The notes beneath the pieces were generated by a model. That model was not told the DNA's origin. It did not search any database and saw nothing but the letters and a program-made list of their open reading frames with translations. Source: a virus. From it: a stretch of DNA of 20,135 nt. Made by a program: the position numbers and the translations under genes. Shown one piece after another: positions 7,479-14,512 of the stretch (its first letter is position 1; each line of letters opens with the position of its first letter). Where the stretch lies: the IMG/VR virus record IMGVR_UViG_3300035698_001664, positions 1 to 20,135 of that record, one strand, 5' to 3'.

Positions 7479-9811
7479 TTGATTGTTCTCCCTCCTCTAG
7501 GCCTGAAATGAGGCTTGAAACCTTCGATCTGTAACGGTGTATTTAACCCACCACTACTTATCCCCACTCTATGTTGAAAGCCAATTCCACCAGCCAATAT
7601 TCGCTTCCACGATTTAGTTCTGTAGAATTTCTTTCTTACAATTTGTCCACCTGTTGTGAATGCGGTGAATGCAGTTGAATCTATACCGTCTAGCGTGAAG
7701 TTATTAGCGTCTACAACTGTTACAAGATATCCATCATCTATTTCAGTCATACCTTGCACTCCATAAATATAAATCAGGTCTCCTGTAACCAATCCATTCT
7801 CATGAGCCGTGACGACTGCGGGATTTGCCTGGGTAATATTGGAAACACATGCTACAAAATCAAGAGGAGGAAGAATGTCGCTTTGTCGCGTCTCATATGG
7901 AACGGTAGATGTGTCTTTATAGAATTCAACTGTAATCTGAGTCTTCTTATCCACATTAACATAGATATCCAAGTAGTTCAGTTGTGCCTCTTTTCCCTCT
8001 GGTTGGTAAGGATTCCAAGAATTAGTCAGTAATTTACATTCTATCGCTGATCCACTATCAGTTCCTTGGGTTTGCATTATATATACAATCCCACCGGTAT
8101 CACCGCCTAAAAATGAATCTGCATTTTCCTGCCAGAAAAACGATTGAAGTGTTTCTTCGTCGTAATCTAAAAGGTTGTTATCTAGATCAGGAGCTATGAA
8201 ATCATTTAAACCGAAATCTTCAGCAAAATTTCCGTATCCTAGGCAATTCATTGCTATCTCATATTGTGAATAAGCCGATGAATCGTCATCTAGTATGAGG
8301 GCTTTTGAGTTTTCCGTATCGTCATTATTTGCATAGAGGGTCCATGTACGTCGATTATCGAAATCTCGTAGGGCGTAGACTTTCTGAAACTCGTCTACAT
8401 TAACTTCATCCGTAGTAAAATCTTGGATTCTATCGTCTACGCGCCTTGTTTCTACTCCGTCAGTTGCTGTAATTCCTCTAACTCCGAGAGCCACCACATA
8501 TCTGTCGTACTGGACTGATGCCATTTTTCCACCACAAGCACGATAGTCATTGATTTTATCCCATCGGAAAGGAAGAGCGGGGTCAGGTACTGGACGGAGC
8601 GTCCATACGGAGTTTGTAAAAAATACAATGATAACATCTTGTAACGACCTCGCTGAAATTATCTGTTCTCCAGTCGGTGCATCTACAAATCCCCCTCCAC
8701 CAGCGACGGTATCATCCCAGTTTGAGGGTCCTTGGGCTTGGCACCATCGAGCTCTCTGAGGAAAGTTTGATGTCGTAGCTGGACTGGAGTCATATTCATA
8801 TACATTAAGAACAACTAACCGCTGCTTAATTGCGAATAGTAGCTTTCCACCATATAGGGTACGAGTTCCTCCTAAAGCAGGAGTAAAAATAGTAGTGGAG
8901 TTTGTAGAAGTACTTGAATCATAATATCTGATTCCGTCGAGTGAAACACCATCGTACTCCTTTCCATTTGTAAAATACATTCGATTGGTTGAATTTGAAT
9001 GCTGCCAGTTTTCTGTCCAGATGTACTCTGTGTCATCTCCTGACATCACGTCATTAGCGTCTAATGGATTGAATCTATCGTTTACACCATCGTAAACAGC
9101 GGCGTTTGTTGTATCAAAGGCGAGAGTTTCCTTAGTTCCATCAGGTGAGTAATAACGGAATATTCCCATTATTCTATCGGCGGTGAATAAATTAGCGTTT
9201 CCACCCGATGTATAGGCTGTATAAGCTGAACCATCAATACCACTTAGCTCAAAAGTAGTGGCCGTAGCATTAGCTACGGTATAAGTGTTTCCGTTCAGCT
9301 CCACCATTCCGTTAACATTGGTGATAATTACAAATTCACCATCAGCAAAATTGTTAGATGCGGTGACTACCGGGGGGTTGGCTGCTGTGATTCCTGTAAT
9401 TGCACCCGCTGGAGACACACAGATGCCCCCCCCTGACGTATATGCTGTAAAGCCTGTACTATCAGTACCTGAAAGCTCAAGCGTGTTAGCAGTAACGTTA
9501 GCAGCCGTGTATGTATTCCCATTAAGCTCAACCATTCCATTAACATTGCTTATAAGAACGGTTTGCCCATTATCTATTCCATGTGCTACCGATGTTACTA
9601 CAGCAGGATTCGCTTGGGTAACGCCTGTTATCAAGGTTCCCTTACAATGAGACATATACCCAAAAACTCGGTATCCACTTCTCTTTTGTATAAACCCGTG
9701 TCTTACATGAAAATTATTGAGCTCCCTAAAAGAATCAGGAGGAGCCATCCAAGGAGATACGTCTGTATCTATGCCCGTTTGAAAGGGAGCTATCAATAAT
9801 CCTTGAGTCAT
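7475..9811 (-). CDS. Tail / P22 gp10-like stabilisation protein with three FCCH-like modules
   Basis: A 778-aa protein. The opening, FQTGIDTDVSPWMAPPDSFRELNNFHVRHGFIQKR-like with a following GYRVFG (residues 10-51), matches the start of podovirus tail and packaged-DNA stabilisation proteins (F..G...D..P......F..L.N..V..G...KR.GY). FCCH-like modules occupy about 60-130, 137-207 and 655-725. Between them is a long beta-rich region with WxxxN and GGxxxSVQYDRYVVALG repeats that could form a propeller or tube ring. The C-terminus is basic (FKPHFRPRGGRTIN). The start overlaps the upstream stop as TAATG, with GGAGGT before it. Coming soon after the adaptor, it probably forms the tail tube or the plug below the portal. 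The family name is by pattern and moderately sure; the virion role is likely. Confidence 0.75.
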   Translation of the reverse strand: MTQGLLIAPFQTGIDTDVSPWMAPPDSFRELNNFHVRHGFIQKRSGYRVFGYMSHCKGTLITGVTQANPAVVTSVAHGIDNGQTVLISNVNGMVELNGNTYTAANVTANTLELSGTDSTGFTAYTSGGGICVSPAGAITGITAANPPVVTASNNFADGEFVIITNVNGMVELNGNTYTVANATATTFELSGIDGSAYTAYTSGGNANLFTADRIMGIFRYYSPDGTKETLAFDTTNAAVYDGVNDRFNPLDANDVMSGDDTEYIWTENWQHSNSTNRMYFTNGKEYDGVSLDGIRYYDSSTSTNSTTIFTPALGGTRTLYGGKLLFAIKQRLVVLNVYEYDSSPATTSNFPQRARWCQAQGPSNWDDTVAGGGGFVDAPTGEQIISARSLQDVIIVFFTNSVWTLRPVPDPALPFRWDKINDYRACGGKMASVQYDRYVVALGVRGITATDGVETRRVDDRIQDFTTDEVNVDEFQKVYALRDFDNRRTWTLYANNDDTENSKALILDDDSSAYSQYEIAMNCLGYGNFAEDFGLNDFIAPDLDNNLLDYDEETLQSFFWQENADSFLGGDTGGIVYIMQTQGTDSGSAIECKLLTNSWNPYQPEGKEAQLNYLDIYVNVDKKTQITVEFYKDTSTVPYETRQSDILPPLDFVACVSNITQANPAVVTAHENGLVTGDLIYIYGVQGMTEIDDGYLVTVVDANNFTLDGIDSTAFTAFTTGGQIVRKKFYRTKSWKRILAGGIGFQHRVGISSGGLNTPLQIEGFKPHFRPRGGRTIN
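9197..9634 (-). repeat. Tandem FCCH-like coding repeat
   Basis: Two adjacent copies of an approximately 70-codon module encode ITGVTQANPAVVT...GMVELNGNTYT...TSGG and then ITGITAANPPVVT...GMVELNGNTYT...TSGG. The copies remain similar at DNA level: the stretches around 9280-9320 and 9505-9545 both encode NVNGMVELNGNTYT with closely related bases. This points to a fairly recent internal duplication. Confidence 0.75.
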
Positions 9812-10476
9812 TAACGACCTCCAAACACGGCAACCATGAAGCTGCGATCTGTCTTAGTGGTTGAGTCATTCTTTCTTAATCTTATAGAGAAGTTAGTGGT
9901 GTCTCTGGTTTGGTCGGCTGCAAATGTTAAGTTAGTGTTTTCCCCGCCACCCGAACTACTGTATGCTGTACCTGTTACACAATAATCAGAGTTTGTAACC
10001 TGTAAAGCCGTAAATGATGCCTGATATAACCCTTCCGATGTTCTAACCCAGCTCATTCCATAGTTTACCTGAGTAGATATAGCTGAAGCAGCTACTGTTA
10101 CAAATGACCATGCTGTGACCATTGAATCTTGATTGTTGGTGAATACACCCTTATCAAATGTTAGAGTAGTTGCACTCAAAGCTGTCGTATCGGACCCTAA
10201 AGCGCCAGCTTGTGTCATCTGAAGTATGTTCCCAGAGCCGTCTTTCGAGTATAGTTCTGGATTACCGTCACCATCATCTTTTACATAGATAATTGAAGTA
10301 TCAGCGATAGTAGTGGGGTCATTCGCCGCGACCAATGGTGTCCTATTCTGTAGATTTAAGGCGATCGGTCTAAAGGTGCTTTCAGCTTGCTCAATAGCTA
10401 CCCAATTAGGCCTGATGACGACACCTAAATTTCTAATCTTTGTGGTGTCCTGTGGTTCCGCTTTGTCAAATGCCAT
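9811..10476 (-). CDS. Tail-associated structural protein
   Basis: A 221-aa protein. Residues about 63-90 (TSIIYVKDDGDGNPELYSKD, then GSGNILQMTQAG) are a motif that commonly precedes fibre or spike modules in phage tail proteins (YVKDDGxGNPELFYKDxxGNxxQLT). The rest is a beta-rich, Ser/Thr-rich domain: TLTFDKGVFTNNQDSMV, VNYGMSWVRTSEGLYQASF, TNFSIRLRKNDSTTKTDRSF and a terminal FMVAVFGGR. It has a GAGGGA ribosome binding site and sits just upstream of the 778-aa gene. An appendage near the tail tube is inferred. No catalytic motif is seen. Confidence 0.7.
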   Translation of the reverse strand: MAFDKAEPQDTTKIRNLGVVIRPNWVAIEQAESTFRPIALNLQNRTPLVAANDPTTIADTSIIYVKDDGDGNPELYSKDGSGNILQMTQAGALGSDTTALSATTLTFDKGVFTNNQDSMVTAWSFVTVAASAISTQVNYGMSWVRTSEGLYQASFTALQVTNSDYCVTGTAYSSSGGGENTNLTFAADQTRDTTNFSIRLRKNDSTTKTDRSFMVAVFGGR

Positions 10477-10477
10477 T

Positions 10478-10822
10478 CTAGTCCCTCGTTAACTTTCTTA
10501 TTTCAAATAATCCCTTAGTATCTGGATGCTCTTGCATACATTTACGCGCATAGTAGGGAAAATGGTTGTTGCTCACCTTCCACGTATTACCGTTTGCTCT
10601 CACACCTGTATACCATCTGATAATTTGTAGGATAAAATGGGCTCCTATCTTTTCAAAACCCTTGTCCATAGCTTCTTTTGACCTAACAACAAACTCTTCC
10701 CATATCTGTGGGTTTTGTTCGTCATATCTTCTGAATTCTCTCCAAGCGTTTGTTTCGTTGGCGTCTCCAGATTCTGGTGGAGGAAAAAAATACCCCTGTC
10801 CCTTCATGTCAAAATATTCCAT
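10478..10822 (-). CDS. Conserved-looking phage protein of unknown function (114 aa)
   Basis: A 114-aa, helical, Trp/Phe/Tyr-rich protein. The middle (NPQIWEEFVVRSKEAMDKGFEKIG, then AHFILQIIRWYT) and the C-terminal NNHFPYYARKCMQEHPDTKGLFEIRKL follow a pattern I recognise from small proteins encoded in many phages and prophages (a helix, then N-N-x-x-x-x-Y-A-R-x-x-x, then G-x-F-x-x-R-x-L). Their function is not known to me. GAGGTAGGT precedes the ATG, and spacing on both sides is only a few bases, so it is co-transcribed with the adaptor. It may be a non-virion accessory protein. Confidence 0.7.
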   Translation of the reverse strand: MEYFDMKGQGYFFPPPESGDANETNAWREFRRYDEQNPQIWEEFVVRSKEAMDKGFEKIGAHFILQIIRWYTGVRANGNTWKVSNNHFPYYARKCMQEHPDTKGLFEIRKLTRD

Positions 10823-10829
10823 ACCTACC

Positions 10830-11723
10830 TCAAAAGTTAGGTGCTGACCGAGTATTTAAAAGGTTTTGGTTGGTCCTTCTTAATACATAAGCCAATTGTT
10901 CTTTATACAAGGCAGTAACTTCAGCATACGCATCCATTTCCCCTAGATCAGACAATATATCCCTAGCCGCTCCGTACGCTATACATGGACCCCATTGGTC
11001 AAGGTCTGGCCTATCCGTAGCATTAACAAGAGGGCTCACTATTGCATAAGCTCCTACTCGGAAACGGTAAGCTGTATCGGGTACAGGGAAGAATCGGAAT
11101 TGGTTGTTGTACATAAGAACAGCTGTCGGCCTTCCTGCCTTGAACTGAACAAATGATAGGTAGATGTTTTGCCCTGACGCAGGTGCTGTATTAAATGTTA
11201 CATTAATCACGCCAGTGGAATAATTAATAGTAGCTGTTCCACCCATATCACCAGCAATCACAACGTTAGCTGTCGTCCAAGTCTGACTTGTATCCTCAAA
11301 TGTTTCTGTATTGTCAGTTATCACTAGAGAATCGGGTAAGATAGGGAACTGGGTAATGGTAGTTGAAAACGTTGCAATGACACCGTTTCCAGTCCAGGGT
11401 GTAGAACGTACTACTTGATTAGGGTTGTTCTCAAAAAATGGACCAGCGTCTTGGTACCATAACAGACTTAGCTCATCAATCTTTGCTGGTGGCTGCCAAT
11501 TCGTATAACTGGTATTAGGTAGGTCATACCATGCCGTATTAGCTGCCGTTAAAAACTCATAATATGTAAGCTTTCGTTCTAATTTCAACTCAGCAGGAAA
11601 GGTAAGCTCATAATACTTATTAATGTACTCATCTAACCGTGTGTTAGAGAGTTCACCAGGTGTGAGCCTTCCTGTTACCTGTCTAGTCTTAGTTCGAATG
11701 TTTGCTAATGTCCAAGTGGCCAT
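10830..11723 (-). CDS. Head-tail adaptor (phage adaptor / gp4-like) protein
   Basis: A 297-aa protein. The N-terminus, TLANIRTKTRQVTGRLTPGEL followed by NTRLDEYINKYYELTFPAELKLERKLTYYEF and YDLP, is the hallmark of the phage adaptor proteins that dock below the portal (L..(L/I)R.K.R..TGR.....LS...L...IN..Y...FP.EL). A beta-rich insert follows (TLV/ITDNTETFEDTSQTW, GGTATINYSTGVINVTF), and helices with DLDQWGPCIAYGAARDILSDLGEMDAY close the protein, again as in the family. Its place between the capsid genes and the tail protein fits. Ribosome binding site GAGGT, ATG at 11723. Identity is likely; the exact ring (adaptor or stopper) is inferred. Confidence 0.8.
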   Translation of the reverse strand: MATWTLANIRTKTRQVTGRLTPGELSNTRLDEYINKYYELTFPAELKLERKLTYYEFLTAANTAWYDLPNTSYTNWQPPAKIDELSLLWYQDAGPFFENNPNQVVRSTPWTGNGVIATFSTTITQFPILPDSLVITDNTETFEDTSQTWTTANVVIAGDMGGTATINYSTGVINVTFNTAPASGQNIYLSFVQFKAGRPTAVLMYNNQFRFFPVPDTAYRFRVGAYAIVSPLVNATDRPDLDQWGPCIAYGAARDILSDLGEMDAYAEVTALYKEQLAYVLRRTNQNLLNTRSAPNF

Positions 11724-11735
11724 TTATTACCTCAA

Positions 11736-12092
11736 TTAAGTATATGATTGACTCATTCGAAATCTAGGTGCTTTACCCGTCAGTTTCTTTGCCATTCTGC
11801 CTGTTCCATCTGGTCGCCAATCCCATATTGGTGTTCCACAAGATTCAAGATGGCGGGCAATGAAACGCGGTAATCTGTACTTGTCACCGTGGTTCATGCT
11901 AATCATATGATTGTTTAGCGTGTCCCCGTATGAGAAGCTGTGTGATAACCCAGGTTCTTCAAGATTGTAAAATTCATATTCACAAACTTCGCGAAGAAAA
12001 TTTTCCTCTTTCTCATTCTTTGGCTGGTTGCCAATGATTGGGAGCTTGGATAAAAATTCTTCTGAAACCTTTCTTTGTCTTACTTCGCTCAT
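11736..12092 (-). CDS. Hypothetical small protein between capsid terminator and adaptor
   Basis: A 118-aa protein that I cannot assign to a family. It has an acidic helical N-terminus (NEKEENFLREVCEYEFYNLEEPG) and a basic C-terminus (GTGRMAKKLTGKAPRFRM). There is no signal peptide or membrane segment. AGGAGAAATAG is well placed before the ATG, and the gene starts right after the intrinsic terminator, making it the first gene of the next transcription segment. Its place between the capsid and adaptor genes suggests a head-completion or regulatory role, but nothing in the sequence decides this. Confidence 0.65.
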   Translation of the reverse strand: MSEVRQRKVSEEFLSKLPIIGNQPKNEKEENFLREVCEYEFYNLEEPGLSHSFSYGDTLNNHMISMNHGDKYRLPRFIARHLESCGTPIWDWRPDGTGRMAKKLTGKAPRFRMSQSYT

Positions 12093-12105
12093 ATCTATTT
12101 CTCCT

Positions 12106-12141
12106 AATTAAAAGGGGGGGACAAAACGTCCCCTCCCCTTA
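12106..12141 (-). terminator. Rho-independent terminator after capsid module
   Basis: Read on the minus strand: AAGGGGAGGGGAC, loop GTTTT, GTCCCCCCCTTTT, then AATTA. The inner GGGGAC/GTCCCC pairs perfectly; an A-C mismatch is followed by outer G-C, G-T and A-T pairs into the T tract. It begins a few bases after the stop of the 200-aa capsid-associated gene. It would reduce read-through from the highly expressed capsid genes into the adaptor and tail genes. Confidence 0.8.
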
Positions 12142-12144
12142 GTA

Positions 12145-12747
12145 TTAAACTACAGGTTCTTCGCCAAAGACGATGGCCACCATAGATTCAGAGTTTCCTC
12201 CAACCGCTGATGTTCCAAGAGTCACTCCGCGAATAGCAAAGTTTTCTGTTGGAATTGGATCGCCGTTAGTATCAGACACACGAGAGACCACACCACCGCT
12301 AACGTAAACGTTATCTGAAGTAGTGTTCTGGTCTAAAGTGATAGTCGTAGCTGTCAATGAAGCGATCGTGTAGGTCGCTCTATTGAGGTCTAAAGCTGGA
12401 TCAGCACCGTCATCAGCACACTCAGCAACTTTAATAGTGTCACCAGCTGCAAACCCAAAAACGGCTGTGTCAGTACAAGTAATGACGCCAGGACTAGCAT
12501 TAGTGAAACCGCTCATAGCTGCACCGTAAGACGCATTCTGAGCTAGTGGTGTTACACCATTAGTAGTTGTGTATGCTGGAACTCCTACGTTGAAAATAGA
12601 AGCGTCAGCCATGTTAGCTGTCCACGCAAGCGCAGCAACTGTAGTTAGATTGAAAATGTCAATCTTAGCTGTTGTGAAACCCACATCGAGGTTTCTAGCA
12701 ACGGCTGTGCTTGGATTAGTCCAAGCAAATCTTTTTACTTGTGCCAT
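12145..12747 (-). CDS. Capsid-associated (possible decoration) protein with diverged FCCH-like module
   Basis: A 200-aa Ala/Thr/Val-rich, Lys-poor protein encoded directly after the major capsid gene; its Shine-Dalgarno AAGGAGGT overlaps the capsid stop. The N-terminal part reads TTAKIDIFNLTTVAALAWTA. Residues about 80-155 resemble the FCCH-like module of the tail genes (GFTNASPGVITC, then AAGDTIKVAEC, YTIASLTATTITLDQ, YVSGGVV), but diverged and with a small insert. The C-terminus (NFAIRGVTLGTSAVGGNSESMVAIVFGEE) is beta-rich. Being between the capsid gene and a strong terminator implies expression at similar level, so a decoration or cement role is the best guess. No direct family match is claimed. 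Confidence 0.7.
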   Translation of the reverse strand: MAQVKRFAWTNPSTAVARNLDVGFTTAKIDIFNLTTVAALAWTANMADASIFNVGVPAYTTTNGVTPLAQNASYGAAMSGFTNASPGVITCTDTAVFGFAAGDTIKVAECADDGADPALDLNRATYTIASLTATTITLDQNTTSDNVYVSGGVVSRVSDTNGDPIPTENFAIRGVTLGTSAVGGNSESMVAIVFGEEPVV

Positions 12748-12759
12748 TGTTTTACCTCC

Positions 12760-13417
12760 TTAGGAATGGGTTGCCATTAAGTTCAACATAAACGCATCAT
12801 TCAAAATCCTGGCGACGAATGGATGCTGCCATCCAACGGAACCACGTTGATGCAACGGATCGGCTGCACCTGCTGAACCTAGTGGCTCAATGTAGAACTC
12901 ACCACTTTCGCTGCCTAAATGCACTACTGCATAAGCTTCTTTACCGATGATGAAGTTGTTATAAACAGCAGGTGAAGCAGCACTTACGCTACCAACTGAT
13001 GTGTACAACCATCTAACGTTAGATGTAGAACCCCATTCGTCGTCAAGAACACGACTGTTGTTTGGATAATTTGCAGATGACAGGAACGAAGCAACCGCTT
13101 CTAAATCATCAAGTAAATCAGTGTCCAAATAACCGAAAAAAGCTGGTCTTACAGGAGCTGTAGCAAACGCATCAGTTCCAGAAATTACAGCAGAAATCAT
13201 CTCGGCATCATTACCAAGTAAAGTTTTGATAGCCGTATCAATATCGGCCTTACTTAATTCGGTAGGAGTGTTTCCGTTAGTACCGTTTGCACATTGAAGA
13301 ACGGAAGTGGTGCTCGCAAGTACGTCACGAGTAACTTCATCCATCGTTTGAGCCAAGTTTTGTGCAAGTAGACGAGCAGATTCGTTTAAGCATTCTGTTA
13401 CTTTCGGCTTAGCTATG
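12760..13417 (-). CDS. Major capsid protein, exon 2 (C-terminal two thirds)
   Basis: This exon joins exon 1 (14191-14501) after removal of the intron and gives about 322 aa in total. It encodes VTECLNESARLLAQNLAQTMDEVTRDVLAS, the helix of N4-gp56-type capsid proteins (family form: DPVLTEA.ELLGEQ.G.TLDTL.R.VL). Next come LSKADIDTAIKTLLGNDAEM, FFGYLDTDLLDDLE, DEWGSTSNVRWLYTS and YNNFIIGKEAYAVVHLG, ending in FVARILNDAFMLNLMATHS and TAA. The HK97-like fold forms the capsid shell. The open frame continues upstream to 14091, but residues before IAKPKV come from the intron and do not resemble a capsid protein. The 3' splice site is uncertain: the G at 13418 keeps the frame and standard chemistry, while the G at 13401 gives a protein six residues shorter (316 aa). 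Confidence 0.85.
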
Positions 13418-13531
13418 CCTACTGACCATATTTCTATGGCGGGGATACCTCTTCGGGTTTCCCTCTGTGGGTTTCCTCCACAGTTCAGACTATCGCATCC
13501 CTTTCGGGTTTCCTCGTTTAGTCGTTTAGCG

Positions 13532-13560
13532 TGGTCATTAATGTTGTCTTCGTTTATACT
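13532..13560 (+). promoter_or_regulatory. Sigma70-type promoter for the intron endonuclease
   Basis: TGGTCA (13532-13537, four of six matches to TTGACA), a 17-base spacer and TATACT (13555-13560, five of six). A start near 13567 would leave a short leader carrying the GAAAGGA ribosome binding site at about 13576-13582, ahead of the ATG at 13588. The match is by eye. Confidence 0.4.
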
Positions 13561-13587
13561 ATATTGGTACTTAACGAAAGGATTTAC

Positions 13588-14100
13588 ATGCCAAAACTTA
13601 AACCTTATGATTTGTCCAAAGTTACTTCTTTTGATTTGGCCTATTTGGCTGGATTCATTGATGGCGAGGGTTGTTTTTTCATTGGCCATCACGTCAACGT
13701 TTCCAAATGTACAGGTAATAAATATCCCAATTACCATACATGTCTTAAAATCTCTAACAACTGTATGGAAGTACTTGAATGGATTCTTAAAACTTTTGGT
13801 GGGCGCATAACTAAATATAATAAAAATCGAATGGAAGGAAGAAATTCCTACACATTTGAAGTTTATATGACTGGAAATTTGCTTACAGATATTACCGAAA
13901 TACTGCTTCCATATCTTAAAGTTAAACGTTCCCAAGCTGAAGTTATGTTGAAAATGCGCCAAACATTCTCTCGAACAGGAAGCTGTGGGCCTGTTAAACA
14001 GCCTCCACATATTCTTGAAATTCGAGGAAAGCTTAGAGAGCAAATGACTCAACTTAACTCTAGATTTAAGAAACATACTTATACTAACCATTTTAAATAA
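13588..14100 (+). CDS. LAGLIDADG homing endonuclease (antisense inside intron)
   Basis: A 170-aa single-motif LAGLIDADG protein and the only plus-strand gene in the window. The motif LAYLAGFIDGEG is at residues 17-28, with the active-site acidic residue at E27 by family alignment. It is followed by the beta strands and helix typical of the fold (TCLKISNNCMEVLEWILKTF, GGRITKY, SYTFEVYM) and a basic C-terminus. With one motif it would act as a homodimer cutting an intronless capsid allele and so spread the intron. A start at 13588 is preferred over an upstream Met at 13531: GAAAGGA lies just before it, the protein motif begins soon after, and a promoter-like pair at 13532-13560 lies upstream. 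It is opposite to the intron RNA, so it is not made from the capsid transcript. No terminator is seen after TAA. Confidence 0.88.
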   Translation: MPKLKPYDLSKVTSFDLAYLAGFIDGEGCFFIGHHVNVSKCTGNKYPNYHTCLKISNNCMEVLEWILKTFGGRITKYNKNRMEGRNSYTFEVYMTGNLLTDITEILLPYLKVKRSQAEVMLKMRQTFSRTGSCGPVKQPPHILEIRGKLREQMTQLNSRFKKHTYTNHFK

Positions 14101-14190
14101 CCTTCGCCCATGTTTCCATATTAAGCAGCTTCCTGCATAACGTAGGGGTCCATGTCAATTAGAGGAAATTTATACAGGGCCTGTACGTTA

Positions 14191-14501
14191 ACCCTGTCTT
14201 CTACTGTTAGCTCAACTTGGTTAGTGATAGTGACAAAGTTACCGTAGAAATCTACGCGTGCTTTGATATCAGTAGCACTTAACGGTGCTCCTGGAGGTGT
14301 TATTCCATCAACCAACGGAATCGGAACCGTTGAAAGTCGGGAATATCGTCTAAAGACGATTGTGTCCCCCATCTTTTCGGGAAGTACTCTTTTCTGAGCA
14401 AAACGAGTGTGGATAAGCGCTGGATATGCAGTCATCAACAAAAGTCTGTCATAGTACTCCCGAACAGCTGGAGGCAATACTGCTACTGTGGTAATAGCCA
14501 T
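14191..14501 (-). CDS. Major capsid protein, exon 1 (N-terminal third)
   Basis: Residues 1-104 of the major capsid protein (N4-gp56-type). The pattern is AVREYYDRLLLMTAYPALIHTRFAQKR, then KMGDTIVFRRYSRLSTVPIPLVDGITP, and VDFYGNFVTITNQVELTVEDRV, matching the family (YD..LL..A.P.L....F.....LP...G.T...RR......L.EG.TP......Y G.....T D.). AAGGAG precedes the ATG and overlaps the scaffold stop. The frame runs past the splice site for 22 codons into the intron and stops at 14121 (ending PYVMQEAA). Those residues have no place in the family pattern, so unspliced mRNA would give a truncated, surely inactive capsid protein. Confidence 0.88.
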
Positions 14502-14512
14502 AATAAAACTCC

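Larger units (their letters stand above)
13401..14191 (-). ncRNA. Group I self-splicing intron in the major capsid gene
   Basis: About 0.77-0.79 kb separate the two capsid exons. On the minus strand these pairings are visible. P1: exon ACAGGGT (14197-14191) with guide GCCCTGT (14180-14174), seven pairs ending in the required U-G. P3: TTTCCTC (14168-14162) with GAGGAAA (13515-13509), seven pairs. P7: GACTA (13523-13519) with TAGTC (13492-13488). P8: CCC-GAAA-GGG (13508-13499). P9: CTGTGG/CCACAG (13483-13465). P9.1: GGGAAACC/GGTATCCC with one mismatch (13463-13442). P9.2: CCATA-GAAA-TATGG (13439-13426). A GCAG-GAAG-CTGC hairpin (14136-14125) is a P5 candidate. The order P1-P3-P7-P3-P8-P7-P9 is that of group I. 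The endonuclease gene sits between the 5' half and P7, probably in the P6 loop. P4 and P6 were not resolved. Exact ends: 5' after T14191; 3' after G13418, or alternatively at 13401. Confidence 0.85.

Noticed and set aside
13531-13587. Earlier Met (13531) as the endonuclease start
   Set aside because: No ribosome binding site there, and it overlaps the promoter-like pair; the ATG at 13588 has GAAAGGA in place.
13418-14091. The upstream half of the open minus-strand frame 12760-14091 as a capsid N-terminus
   Set aside because: It lies on the antisense of the endonuclease gene and within the intron core; its residues do not resemble any capsid protein, and the true N-terminus is at 14501.
14121-14190. 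Capsid residues VQALYKF...PYVMQEAA as exon sequence with a splice site near 14122
   Set aside because: An in-frame join to the G at 13421 is possible, but no P1 can be formed there, whereas ACAGGGT/GCCCTGT at 14197-14174 and P3 at 14162-14168 place this stretch inside the intron.
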